DNA from: Vibrio nitrifigilis
GTDB lineage: Bacteria; Pseudomonadota; Gammaproteobacteria; Enterobacterales; Vibrionaceae
Assembly (NCBI RefSeq): GCF_015686695.1
Contig: NZ_JADPMR010000003.1
Span: forward strand, 372,001 to 436,000
Length of the DNA: 64,000 nt
Reading direction: 5' to 3'
A program made the position numbers and the translations under genes. The notes under the pieces were generated by a model, which saw only the letters and a program-made list of their open reading frames with translations, searched no databases and had not been told where the DNA came from. Shown here one piece after another: positions 43,073 to 52,281 of the stretch. Numbering within the stretch: position 1 is the stretch's first letter; every line of letters starts with the position of its first letter.

Positions 43073-43900
43073 ATGACCACAGAACACCACTCGCCACAGT
43101 ATAGAATTGTTGCTTCAGACTTAGATGGCACCCTACTCACCCCTAATCATCAACTTAGCACCAAAACGAAACAAACACTTAAAATGCTTCACGACCAAGG
43201 CTTTACTTTTGTTTTTGCAACGGGTCGTCATCATGTTGATGTGTCAGGGATCCGCGAGATAGCTGGCATTCCTGCTTTTATGATCACATCAAATGGTGCT
43301 CGTGTTCACAATGAAAACAACCAGCTTCTGCTGAGCAAAAATGTACCTGAAGAGCTTGTCCAATCGATAGTCGACATACTTAAAGACGATCCTACGATCT
43401 ATGTTCATATCTATCGTAATGATGAGTGGTATCTCAGCCACGATGACGAAGAAATTGCGGCTTACCATAATGAATCTGGTTTTAACTTTATCCCTTTTGA
43501 CGCTAGCCAAGCACCTACCGATGGAGTAGCAAAAGTCTTCTTTACGAGTATTCATAAAAACCATGAGCACCTTGCTAAGTATGAAGAACAGATTAACAAA
43601 AAATTTGGCGATAAGTTAAGCGTTGCCTTTTCTTCACCATGGTGTCTAGAAGTTATGGGTGCAGGAGTATCAAAAGGTGAAGCTTTAAAAATCATTGCTG
43701 AATCGTTAAATCTTGGCCTTGAGAACTGTATCGCTTTTGGCGATGGTATGAATGATGTAGAAATGCTGACGATGGCTGGTAAAGGTTTAGTCATGGGCAC
43801 AGCCCACCCTAAAGTACATCAAGCATTACCACAAATTGAACGTATCGGTAGCAGCGCAGATGATGCGGTTGCTAAATACTTAGAAGATAACTTACTGTAA
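43073..43900 (+). CDS. yigL: Cof-type HAD phosphatase YigL
   Basis: A 275-residue HAD hydrolase of the Cof subfamily. The catalytic D-L-D-G-T-L-L, the T-S-N-G-A motif and F-G-D-G-M-N-D-V-E-M-L are present. E. coli YigL dephosphorylates pyridoxal phosphate and sugar phosphates. The ATG at 43073 is preferred because GAGGG precedes it by 5 bp; the GTG at 43034 is not supported. 120 bp downstream of pldB. Confidence 0.88.
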   Translation: MTTEHHSPQYRIVASDLDGTLLTPNHQLSTKTKQTLKMLHDQGFTFVFATGRHHVDVSGIREIAGIPAFMITSNGARVHNENNQLLLSKNVPEELVQSIVDILKDDPTIYVHIYRNDEWYLSHDDEEIAAYHNESGFNFIPFDASQAPTDGVAKVFFTSIHKNHEHLAKYEEQINKKFGDKLSVAFSSPWCLEVMGAGVSKGEALKIIAESLNLGLENCIAFGDGMNDVEMLTMAGKGLVMGTAHPKVHQALPQIERIGSSADDAVAKYLEDNLL

Positions 43901-43908
43901 TAAAATCC

Positions 43909-43937
43909 AAAACAGCAAGCTTATCGCTTGCTGTTTT
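43909..43937. terminator. Bidirectional terminator yigL / EVE gene
   Basis: Twelve-base arms AAAACAGCAAGC and complement with a 5-base loop between convergent genes. Confidence 0.85.
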
Positions 43938-43948
43938 CTATCATCACA

Positions 43949-44401
43949 TTACTCTTGTTTTAAAATCAATTGCCATTCTTGTTCAGACACAGGCATCACC
44001 GATAAACGGCTTCCTTTTTTTACTAAAGGTAACTGTTCTAATCCTGCCAATGATTTTAGCTCTGCTAAAGTAATCACTCGTTTTAATTTACACTCAAACT
44101 GCACATCAACCATAAACCAACGTGGATTTTCCGGTGTTGATTTAACATCAAAATAATCGCTATTAAGATCCCAAGAAAAATGGTCAGGATAAGACTCTTT
44201 TATCACTGTAGCGATCCCTGCGACCCCAACCTCTTTGCAAGATGAGTGATAAATAAACACTTTATCCCCTTCTTTCACCTCATCACGAAGAAAGTTTCTC
44301 GCTTGATAATTGCGAACTCCTTCCCAGCATGACACTTGTTGTGTCCGGAGTGTGTCAATAGAGAATGTATCTGGTTCTGTTTTAAATAACCAATATGCCA
44401 T
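43949..44401 (-). CDS. EVE-domain (DUF55) protein
   Basis: A 150-residue EVE-domain protein: Y-W-L-F-K-T-E-P-D-T-F-S at the start, W-E-G-V-R-N-Y-Q-A-R-N-F-L-R and F-I-Y-H-S-S-C are the PUA-like pocket residues that bind modified cytosines or nucleotides in related proteins. Bacterial function is unsettled; no restriction or modification genes are adjacent. Confidence 0.9.
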   Translation of the reverse strand: MAYWLFKTEPDTFSIDTLRTQQVSCWEGVRNYQARNFLRDEVKEGDKVFIYHSSCKEVGVAGIATVIKESYPDHFSWDLNSDYFDVKSTPENPRWFMVDVQFECKLKRVITLAELKSLAGLEQLPLVKKGSRLSVMPVSEQEWQLILKQE

Positions 44402-44442
44402 AATAAATCCGTAGCTAATGGAGTAACGAGGGAAGGTATAAC

Positions 44443-45936
44443 ATGAAGGCGTTAAGAAACCTAGTCATCACCTTGGGCAGCTTAGGACTGGCTGCTTGTT
44501 CATCAATGACCACCACACCGCAGCCAAAGCTTGCTACATTAGAAGACCCAGCTTCAATACAACCACAGCCGTTTATTTTAAGAGGTTCGGTTGTGGCTGG
44601 TTCAGGTGTACAAACCATCACGCCATGTGGTAGCCAACAACAATTTCGTTTGCAGATTCCAAAGTCACTTCAGCAAAGCGTTGAATCAGTAGAAAAAGCA
44701 CCTTATGAACCTGTTTATGGTGAACTGGTAGGATATTTACTGCCACCAAGTCAGACTGGTTATAACGGCGACTATGCCGCTCGGTTCGTGGTGACTCAAA
44801 TTAATACCCTTAATGGCAAAGAACCTAATCGCTGCAAATTTTACCCATTATCTACCCGATCTTTTGGTTCAACTCCAGAGACTTGGTCATTGCAATTTAC
44901 CCAGCCCGGCCTCGTACTTCACTCAGCCTCAGGACAGCAACAGACCTTTACCATAAAAGAGTTAAAAAACTCAGCCAACGAACGTCATTACACGTTAGAT
45001 AAAGGTGATCTGCGTTTGACTGCTGAACGTTGTGAAAATAAAAATGCGGGGGCTGTATACGGTTGGCATGCAGAGCTAAAAGTTGCAGATAAAAATTATT
45101 TAGGTTGTGCCGTCTTAGGTAACTCCGACGCCAGTTTAGAGTGGGCAGGAGTCTACTACGCAAGCTCAACTCAAAACCAAGGGTTTACCGTAAGTATGCT
45201 ACTTGGAGACGATCACACCGCAGTAACACGCTATAGCTACAGTAATGGCGATCCCGATGTGGTTGAGAAGGGATTCTGGCAAGTATTAAATACTGAGCAA
45301 ATCCAAGTCATCATGACTCGTCATCAACAACAATATTTAGTTACGCAACGAATTTTTGGCCACGATGAAAGCACTCTAATTGCCAAAAAAGAGAAAGTGG
45401 GCAATACCATTTACCCGATTGCTAACGGTGGGCTCATTTTGTATAAAGATTATCATGACTCATTTGGGCTTGAACAAAAACCACAGAGTAAACGACTGTA
45501 CTCTTCTTCAGGTAAATATGAGGAGCGAGTTGACCAAACTCTACGTGAATATCAAGCCACACATCGATTCTCATTAGAAGGCCACCACTATCGTTGGCTC
45601 ACTTATGACCTCAATGGTGACGACAATCCTGAATTAGTAGTAAAAACAGATATCTGTGAACACAACAGCTGCACAATGTTGCTGTTTAGTAACGTCAATC
45701 ACCAATGGAAATTCAATAGCAAATTTTCCGCCATGTCACCAATTCAAGTCAGCCATATGTCTAACCACGGTTGGCGCAATTTACTCGTTATCGAGGAAGG
45801 CTCGAAACAATGGCAACAATTACAGATGAAGTCTGGGCATTATCAACTTGATAAATCACCTCTTGCAACAGTACCCTCTCCGGATGTCACCTTATTTTCA
45901 GACGACGATACCGTTAATTCAGGAGCAAAACTATGA
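44443..45936 (+). CDS. Uncharacterised lipoprotein
   Basis: A 497-residue protein with a lipoprotein signal (residues 1-19; lipobox L-A-A-C, Cys19) followed by serine rather than Asp, so outer-membrane sorting is likely. The body resembles no family I can name. Seen are two regions with N-terminal beta-rich, cysteine-containing segments (T-P-C-G-S, N-R-C-K-F) and a C-terminal part with Y-D-L-N-G-D-D-N-P-E-L, a calcium-binding FG-GAP/EF-like loop. It overlaps the next gene by 4 bp (ATGA). Confidence 0.8.
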   Translation: MKALRNLVITLGSLGLAACSSMTTTPQPKLATLEDPASIQPQPFILRGSVVAGSGVQTITPCGSQQQFRLQIPKSLQQSVESVEKAPYEPVYGELVGYLLPPSQTGYNGDYAARFVVTQINTLNGKEPNRCKFYPLSTRSFGSTPETWSLQFTQPGLVLHSASGQQQTFTIKELKNSANERHYTLDKGDLRLTAERCENKNAGAVYGWHAELKVADKNYLGCAVLGNSDASLEWAGVYYASSTQNQGFTVSMLLGDDHTAVTRYSYSNGDPDVVEKGFWQVLNTEQIQVIMTRHQQQYLVTQRIFGHDESTLIAKKEKVGNTIYPIANGGLILYKDYHDSFGLEQKPQSKRLYSSSGKYEERVDQTLREYQATHRFSLEGHHYRWLTYDLNGDDNPELVVKTDICEHNSCTMLLFSNVNHQWKFNSKFSAMSPIQVSHMSNHGWRNLLVIEEGSKQWQQLQMKSGHYQLDKSPLATVPSPDVTLFSDDDTVNSGAKL

Positions 45937-46536
45937 GTGAAGGCTGTGCTAACTGCGGTCTGAAACATCAGTGCATTTGTGATGTTATTCCTCACTGCAA
46001 CAGCACACTCCATTTATCCTTACTGATGCACGAAAACGAGCTAGAGCGAGAGACAAATACAGGACAATGGCTATTAAAGTCACTGCCATTTTGTGAGCAA
46101 TATGTATGGCGACGCACTGAACCAAATAAAGAATTAGTGATGAAACTTAATCAAGCCGAACTCTACTCAATGGTCGTGTATCCTGATGAGGAAAGTATTC
46201 CTGTTGAGGAAGCATTAATATTCTGTCAACAGCACAACAAAACCCCACATTTTATTGTGTTAGATGGGACATGGCAGGAAGCCAAAAAGATGAAGCGTAA
46301 GAGCCCATGGTTACAAAATATCGCTTGTGTTTCTTTGCCTACTCAAACACTGACCTCACACTATCAGCTACGACGTAATCAAAAAACCCGGCAATTTATG
46401 CACGTTAGAGGTCGCAGCTTTATTGATGCGTTTACAAGATGAAGATAACAATGCCGACGCTTTAGAGTCTTTTTTACACCATTACTCTCTGGTGCTTAAA
46501 GCAGATAAAAGTGGCCACGCTTGGCAAGGAAACTAA
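45933..46536 (+). pseudogene. DTW-domain tRNA modification gene, frameshifted at an A6 run
   Basis: The frame from 45933 encodes the N-terminal C-x2-C-x5-C-x-C cluster and the D-G-T-W-Q-E-A-K-K motif of DTW proteins, which add aminocarboxypropyl groups to tRNA uridine. It then runs into a spurious stop at 46442 (169 residues). Removing one A from the run at 46381-46386 restores a clean continuation (Q-K-P-G-N-L-C-T-L-E-V-A-A-L-L-M-R-L) to a stop at 46536, about 200 residues, the usual family length. So one base is extra: a recent mutation or a sequencing error. Confidence 0.85.
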
Positions 46537-46541
46537 AATAC

Positions 46542-49037
46542 TCAAACTAGCCGCGCAGGCTTTCCTAAATAGAATCCTTGCAAATAATCGACACCAATAT
46601 CTTCACATATTCGACACACTTGCTCGTTATGAACAAATTCTGCCACGGTTTGAGCATCTAACACGTGGCAAAGCTTCACTAACTGCTCGGTAATTTTACG
46701 CTGCTTAGGATCACTGTCTATGGTTCGAATAAGGCTACCATCAAGCTTAATGATTTGCGGTTCAAGTTTAACAATTTCATCAATATTGGAATAACCAGAG
46801 CCAAAATCATCCACAACAATTTTCGCCCCGAGTGAACGAAAATGATCACACACTTCAATCATGCGCCCGTAATCTTTAATTTGCTCAGTCTCGAGCACTT
46901 CCAAACCAAATCGCCCAGGAGCATTCAAGCTTCTCACCATATTTTCTAAATGGGCAAGTGTGTGGTCACTCATTAAATCTTGCGGTGAAAGATTGATCGA
47001 AAAAGAATCGTCCCTTTCTCGCATAAATTCACCAATGCGAGAGATCAATTGATGGCTAAGTCGGGTATATAAATGGGTCCCCGCGATGACAGGTAAAAAA
47101 CGCCCCGGTAAAATAATTTCGCCTTTCTCTTCCAAGCGAACTAAACACTCTTGAGAAACCTTCTTATGGGTGCCCGCTGCAAATATTGGCTGACTATATA
47201 TCAGCACATTATTATCAAGAACAGCTCGGCTGACATAAGATAGCCATTTTAGTTGCTCACGACGCACTTCATCTTGTCCGACTAAAGAAAGTGCATTACA
47301 AAAATGAAGATTATTTTTGTAGGCATAACGCCGAGCTTCAATAGAACGTAACAATAGATCGTCCGCCGTTTGGCCGGGAAAATCACGACGACTCACTAAC
47401 CCTGCACATAACGAGATAGACAAATAATCCATCTCAGGTAAGCCATAGGGTTCAAAATTGACATGCTCGAGTTCATCCACAAAACAATCAAATTCTTTTT
47501 GAATCAGCTCTGAGTCTTTATGGCTAGAAAAGATCGCAGCCCACTCGCCTACGCCAATCGCATACAACTTACATTCCACACTGATATTTTGATTGATGTG
47601 TAATTGAAAATGAACACTCAAATCTAATAACAGCTTGTCGCCAACTTTATAACCATATTTTTCGTTGATTTGACTGAAGTTAGTCACTTTCAAAGTGAGT
47701 AAGTGCTCATGATCACGAATACCACTTAAATGCTCTTGCAATACAGAGCGGTTCGGTAATGCGGTTCGAGTATCAATCCGATAACTGGCTGTCAGCAATG
47801 ATGCCTGACGCTGTATTTTTTGCTCTAAACCTTTATTGAGCATATCGATATCGGAAAAGGCATTCCGAATTAAACTGAACAGCGGAGCGGTGACTCCTCG
47901 ACTTGGGGCAGATAAGAATTGTTTGTCACTGTGAGGCTGCACATCACCTTCTCGTAAAGCCAAGTACGTCATACTATGGTGCATCACTCGCTGATGAGAG
48001 CCATCATGCCAAAACTCCCCCATACAATAACATCCACAAATATTAGTGACACCTTGCAGAGGTTGTAGCTCTTTATTGTGTTCAATAAAACGCAGACGGG
48101 TAATGCAGTTATACACAAAGATTTTTTCGGGAGTTTGTTCATTCAGCCGATGAGCACCCATTTTCACCTGTTCCAATGTCAAAGACGGATGGTCAAAACA
48201 GAATCTAACTTCATCGCCAATCATCAATCGATTACTAAATTGGATTGCCCCATCACGAAAAACTTGCGGAATGTATACGTCTTGGTCTTCTTTTCCTTCT
48301 TTTACTAGAGGAAAGCTTTTTAACAGTTGGCAATCTAACTGTTCACCGTAATTGAGGTAATAACGGTATAAGTCTTCAATTGGTTTATTATCAATGCCTG
48401 AAACAAAGTTACCGTCTGCTTTCGTTACTCGAAACGAACGCCCAATAGGATTCCATTGCTTATAGCCACCCACTTCAAAAAACAGCGTTTTATCCGTGAG
48501 AGCAATCGCGACAATGGCATTTTGATAACATTGATTGCCGAATAACACCCATTGGCCGTATTCAGTAGGCACCGATGTCCCCCCCGTAATAGGGACAACT
48601 TTTTCCCGCTGATCAAAAACCTTAAACCGTTCAGAGCTCTCATTATTCATTCGATCAGCAAAGCTGATAATACATTTTGAATCATCCGTTAGTTCGAGCT
48701 GATTCATCAGATCATAACCATCTCTAACAGGGTCTCGACCATACAATACTTTCGCACTGGTTAAAGTCGTCTGCTGCAGTTGACTAATTGATACTAACGT
48801 CTGATTACTAAAGATATCGCCATGATGGATCACCTGAGTGGTACTCATACCGATGAGGTGTGCACGAGGTAAAACGGCAAGAATGATGTTTGCCATCGAC
48901 TGCACAACGTTGGGACTTTGACTTGAGAATAGCTGAACAAGAACCTCGCAATCGGCCGCGATAGATATCTCTTTCAAAGCTTTATGCAGTTCACGATGAG
49001 TAGCATCGGACTCAATAACAAATGAAGTTGTCAGCAT
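46542..49037 (-). CDS. FIST-degenerate GGDEF-EAL cyclic-di-GMP phosphodiesterase
   Basis: An 831-residue protein with an N-terminal FIST sensor (about residues 1-380), then a GGDEF-like domain (~420-570) whose signature is G-V-G-E-W, unlikely to make cyclic-di-GMP, and an EAL domain (~590-831). The EAL core is intact: E-C-L-V-R, S-I-N-L-S, E-V-L-E-T-E, D-D-F-G-S-G-Y, I-K-L-D, and Y-L-Q-G-F. It is likely a phosphodiesterase controlled by a small-molecule ligand of FIST. Vibrio species carry a similar protein at this locus. Confidence 0.85.
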   Translation of the reverse strand: MLTTSFVIESDATHRELHKALKEISIAADCEVLVQLFSSQSPNVVQSMANIILAVLPRAHLIGMSTTQVIHHGDIFSNQTLVSISQLQQTTLTSAKVLYGRDPVRDGYDLMNQLELTDDSKCIISFADRMNNESSERFKVFDQREKVVPITGGTSVPTEYGQWVLFGNQCYQNAIVAIALTDKTLFFEVGGYKQWNPIGRSFRVTKADGNFVSGIDNKPIEDLYRYYLNYGEQLDCQLLKSFPLVKEGKEDQDVYIPQVFRDGAIQFSNRLMIGDEVRFCFDHPSLTLEQVKMGAHRLNEQTPEKIFVYNCITRLRFIEHNKELQPLQGVTNICGCYCMGEFWHDGSHQRVMHHSMTYLALREGDVQPHSDKQFLSAPSRGVTAPLFSLIRNAFSDIDMLNKGLEQKIQRQASLLTASYRIDTRTALPNRSVLQEHLSGIRDHEHLLTLKVTNFSQINEKYGYKVGDKLLLDLSVHFQLHINQNISVECKLYAIGVGEWAAIFSSHKDSELIQKEFDCFVDELEHVNFEPYGLPEMDYLSISLCAGLVSRRDFPGQTADDLLLRSIEARRYAYKNNLHFCNALSLVGQDEVRREQLKWLSYVSRAVLDNNVLIYSQPIFAAGTHKKVSQECLVRLEEKGEIILPGRFLPVIAGTHLYTRLSHQLISRIGEFMRERDDSFSINLSPQDLMSDHTLAHLENMVRSLNAPGRFGLEVLETEQIKDYGRMIEVCDHFRSLGAKIVVDDFGSGYSNIDEIVKLEPQIIKLDGSLIRTIDSDPKQRKITEQLVKLCHVLDAQTVAEFVHNEQVCRICEDIGVDYLQGFYLGKPARLV

Positions 49038-49094
49038 CTTTCTATCCGTCTCAGCGTCGATGGCTTAAATCCGTTAATGCTAATTAGCTGAACA

Positions 49095-49814
49095 TTAATT
49101 AACTAACAGCAATAACGACTCCAAATGGTGAATTTCTAAATCAGGTAATAAACGTAAACGCGTGGTATCAAACGCAGATTGCGATTGGTCATTAAACCAA
49201 CATGCTTGCAATCCATTTTGTTTTGCCCCAACGACATCCGTTACTGGATGATCACCAACATGTAAAATAGATGACCTGGGCACATTCAGTATGCCTTGAG
49301 CTTTATCGAATAAATCTTGATGGGGCTTGGCAAAACCATCAGGCCCAGCTCGCAATACAGACTTAAAATAGTGACCGACCCCAATCTTATCTGCGCTAAC
49401 ATTACCATTGGTTATCGCAACTAAGGGGATTTTTTGCGCTAATGCTTGCATCACTCGATGTGTTTCATGTGGAACATCGATTAAATTTCGCCAATGATTA
49501 ACTTGCACCATAACCTGTTCCGCCGCATCAACTGCTTGAGATTCACTATAGCCAAGTACAATCAGGCCTTGCTTAATTTGAGTGAAGCGCCACAAAGAAA
49601 CATCATTTTTTAACCACGGATTATCAGCCGCTAACTGGAGTTTTAGCTGCCCCCACCATTGTTCATCTTGCGTTGCCGCCACGGGGTGATATTCGTATAA
49701 CCAGGCCCGAACTTCTTGGTCTAACCGACGTATTACTGGACGGTTATCGTAAAGCGTGTCATCTAAATCAAAGGTCATTGCCTTTATTGGTGACAGATTA
49801 CGATAGATGAACAT
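49095..49814 (-). CDS. yigB: HAD phosphatase YigB
   Basis: A 239-residue HAD hydrolase with F-D-L-D-D-T-L-Y, A-I-T-N-G-N and H-V-G-D-H-P-V-T-D-V-V-G-A, matching YigB, which acts on 5-amino-6-ribitylaminouracil phosphate in riboflavin synthesis. It starts 2 bp after xerC, the order found in E. coli. Confidence 0.92.
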   Translation of the reverse strand: MFIYRNLSPIKAMTFDLDDTLYDNRPVIRRLDQEVRAWLYEYHPVAATQDEQWWGQLKLQLAADNPWLKNDVSLWRFTQIKQGLIVLGYSESQAVDAAEQVMVQVNHWRNLIDVPHETHRVMQALAQKIPLVAITNGNVSADKIGVGHYFKSVLRAGPDGFAKPHQDLFDKAQGILNVPRSSILHVGDHPVTDVVGAKQNGLQACWFNDQSQSAFDTTRLRLLPDLEIHHLESLLLLVN

Positions 49815-49816
49815 GG

Positions 49817-50755
49817 CTACTCCTTCGGTTTCTTATGCTTATGTGCTCGCGGGTGTGCTTGATCGTATGCTTGCGCTAAATGTTGAAAATCGAGGTGTGT
49901 ATAAATTTGCGTTGTAGAAATATTTTCGTGCCCTAATAACTCTTGCACAGCTCGCAGATTATTACTGGATTCAAGCATGTGAGTTGCAAATGAGTGACGC
50001 AATTTGTGTGGGCTAATGTGGCTTGCCACCGCCTGCTTTTGTCCCCATTCCGCCATGCGTTTTTGTACATTACGGTGTGAAATACGCACACCTAACTTAG
50101 AGACAAATAAGGCTTTCTCATCGGGGTGCGCAAAACCATTGCGTAGTTTCAACCACTTAGAAACCCATTCTTTAGCCTCACCCGAGAATGGAGCGATGCG
50201 TTCCTTGTCCCCTTTACCCACAACTCGAATTTCTTCGGCGCCAAAATTAAGATCTTTAACATTGATGGATACCATTTCAGCTAAACGTAACCCAGCACCG
50301 TACATAAGCTCCATCATGGCCCGATCGCGAATAGATAAAGGGTCGTCTTCATTGACTTCAAGAAGCTGACTCACCTCGTCCACATCAAGATTCTTAGGTA
50401 GAGGGCGCTTTTTACGTGGCGCTGAGACCCCTTTTGCCGGGTTCGCCGTTAACTCACCACGCAGAATTAAAAAATCAAAGAAGCTGCGCAATGATGACAA
50501 ACGAGTCGCTAGGCTACTCGCCTTCATACCATCACGCATTCCCTTACTGGCTAGCTGCCTTACCCATGCAGCATCAACTTGAGACCAGCGATTCACTCCG
50601 AGGTCACACAGATGATGCCCCATGGTTTCAAGTTGTTGCTTGTAATTACGTTGTGTATGTAAACTCAGGCCCTTCTCACTCCTCAAATACTCATAAAATC
50701 GATTAAGAGGAGCTTGCAACGCGTTAGGCAGAGGGTTGACTAAATCGTTCTTCAT
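49817..50755 (-). CDS. xerC: Tyrosine recombinase XerC
   Basis: A 312-residue recombinase that acts with XerD at dif to resolve chromosome dimers. Catalytic residues are seen in G-A-G-L-R-L-A-E-M, H-K-L-R-H-S-F-A-T-H, L-G-H-E-N-I-S-T-T and I-Y-T-H. Only 32 bp of overlap with the DUF484 gene; a weak ribosome-binding site fits coupling. E. coli XerC is 298 residues. Confidence 0.95.
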   Translation of the reverse strand: MKNDLVNPLPNALQAPLNRFYEYLRSEKGLSLHTQRNYKQQLETMGHHLCDLGVNRWSQVDAAWVRQLASKGMRDGMKASSLATRLSSLRSFFDFLILRGELTANPAKGVSAPRKKRPLPKNLDVDEVSQLLEVNEDDPLSIRDRAMMELMYGAGLRLAEMVSINVKDLNFGAEEIRVVGKGDKERIAPFSGEAKEWVSKWLKLRNGFAHPDEKALFVSKLGVRISHRNVQKRMAEWGQKQAVASHISPHKLRHSFATHMLESSNNLRAVQELLGHENISTTQIYTHLDFQHLAQAYDQAHPRAHKHKKPKE

Positions 50756-51428
50756 CGGCCAATTGCCAAGGTAATGTATCTATTAAATGTGACACCACAA
50801 GAGCTAAATGGCGCAAGAATAAGGTATCCATATGAGGCTGAAAATGTCCTCCATCAGCACTAGAAAACGCCAAGACACCTTGAGGCTGGCCTTTAGTTAA
50901 TGGCAACACGACAAATGAACCTAGCTCTGGTGCAATAACATGCTCGCCAAGCAATCGCTGGCAATCGCTTTTTCGTAAACGCCCAAGATAAGCATCTTTA
51001 CCATTAAAGTGGTTAGTCGCAAAGCGCTGCCAGTTATCCCGACTAATATGCAAAGGTTCATAACGATGATCGAGCAAACGTAGATAGGCAGTTAGCCCTA
51101 ACTCTTGCGCTTTTTCTTTTATCGCGGCAACCACTTCACACAAAGCTTCACAATTAAGAAGTTGCTCTTGTAACTCCATAAACTCATGAAAGGTTTTATC
51201 GTTGTTTGCCGCTAACGACATTAAGGCCGTAATTTCTTCTTCTAATTCTTCAATACGCTGACGCTGACGAGACATCTGTACATGGACAAGCGATACCGCT
51301 CCCATTTGCTGATGAGGAAGTGCTAAATGGTCTATTAGCTCCGGTTTATCTTTAAAGAAATCCGGGTTATCGCGTAAATATTCTTCGACTACTTGCGCCG
51401 TCAGCGCATCCGCTTGAGGTTGAGACAA
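50724..51428 (-). CDS. DUF484 family protein (YigA-like)
   Basis: A 234-residue GAF-like protein with a coiled-coil N-terminus (R-Q-R-I-E-E-L-E-E-E). Found between dapF and xerC in many gammaproteobacteria; function unknown. The start codon is TTG (51428), with GAGGAG 6 bp upstream. Confidence 0.9.
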   Translation of the reverse strand: MSQPQADALTAQVVEEYLRDNPDFFKDKPELIDHLALPHQQMGAVSLVHVQMSRQRQRIEELEEEITALMSLAANNDKTFHEFMELQEQLLNCEALCEVVAAIKEKAQELGLTAYLRLLDHRYEPLHISRDNWQRFATNHFNGKDAYLGRLRKSDCQRLLGEHVIAPELGSFVVLPLTKGQPQGVLAFSSADGGHFQPHMDTLFLRHLALVVSHLIDTLPWQLADEERFSQPSA

Positions 51429-51440
51429 AATTGCTCCTCA

Positions 51441-52271
51441 TTAACAAGAAAGTTGGCCATCAAAAACATGCACGGCAGGACCTGTCATAAACAGGGGTTT
51501 ACCCGGACCTTTCCATTTAATGACGAGGGAACCGCCAGGCAGATGAACTGTAACTTGCTCATCAAGGATTCCTTGCACAATACCAACAGCAACCGCTGCA
51601 CAGGCACCGCTACCACAAGCTTGTGTTTCACCAGCACCGCGTTCATAAACACGCAAATTGATTTCAGAGCGGTCAACAATATCCATAAAACCGGCATTAA
51701 CACGTTCAGGGAAACGTTCATGAGATTCAAGCAACGGCCCTAGCGTCTCAACAGCCGCAGTCACGACATCATCCACAACGGTCACGACGTGTGGGTTGCC
51801 CATACTGACAGCGCCACAGAATAACGTTTGTTCCGCAACCCGCATAATGTATGTTTTTTCCGACTGTTTCGCTCTAAACGGTATTTTGCTTGGCTCAAAT
51901 TCTGGCACACCCATGTTAACCGTAATTTGATCATCATTTTCTACGTGTAGAACCATTTTGCCTTTTTTCGTACTCACATTAATGCTGAACTTATTGGTCA
52001 ACCCTTTCATACGAACAAAGCGCGCAAAACAACGAGCACCATTACCACACTGCTCGACTTCACTACCATCAGCATTAAAGATGCGGTAGTGAAAATCGGT
52101 TTCTGGATCATAGGGAGCTTCAACCACCAATAGTTGGTCAAACCCCACTCCAGTATGTCGATCCGCCAAACGACGGATCAATTCAGGAGAAAAAAAGACG
52201 TTTTGGGTAATGCAGTCCACAACCATGAAATCATTACCCAATCCGTGCATTTTAGAAAAATGAAAATGCAT
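51441..52271 (-). CDS. dapF: Diaminopimelate epimerase DapF
   Basis: A 276-residue epimerase that converts LL- to meso-diaminopimelate. The two catalytic cysteines lie in C-G-N-G-A-R-C and A-C-G-S-G-A-C. It starts 10 bp after lysA, so the enzymes of the last two lysine steps are cotranscribed. Confidence 0.97.
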   Translation of the reverse strand: MHFHFSKMHGLGNDFMVVDCITQNVFFSPELIRRLADRHTGVGFDQLLVVEAPYDPETDFHYRIFNADGSEVEQCGNGARCFARFVRMKGLTNKFSINVSTKKGKMVLHVENDDQITVNMGVPEFEPSKIPFRAKQSEKTYIMRVAEQTLFCGAVSMGNPHVVTVVDDVVTAAVETLGPLLESHERFPERVNAGFMDIVDRSEINLRVYERGAGETQACGSGACAAVAVGIVQGILDEQVTVHLPGGSLVIKWKGPGKPLFMTGPAVHVFDGQLSC

Positions 52272-52281
52272 ATCGTGTCAT

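Noticed and set aside
46381..46386. Programmed frameshift in the DTW gene
   Set aside because: The heptamer frame does not fit a known -1 slippery site, and a plus-one shift at A6 is not an established signal. A simple insertion is more likely.
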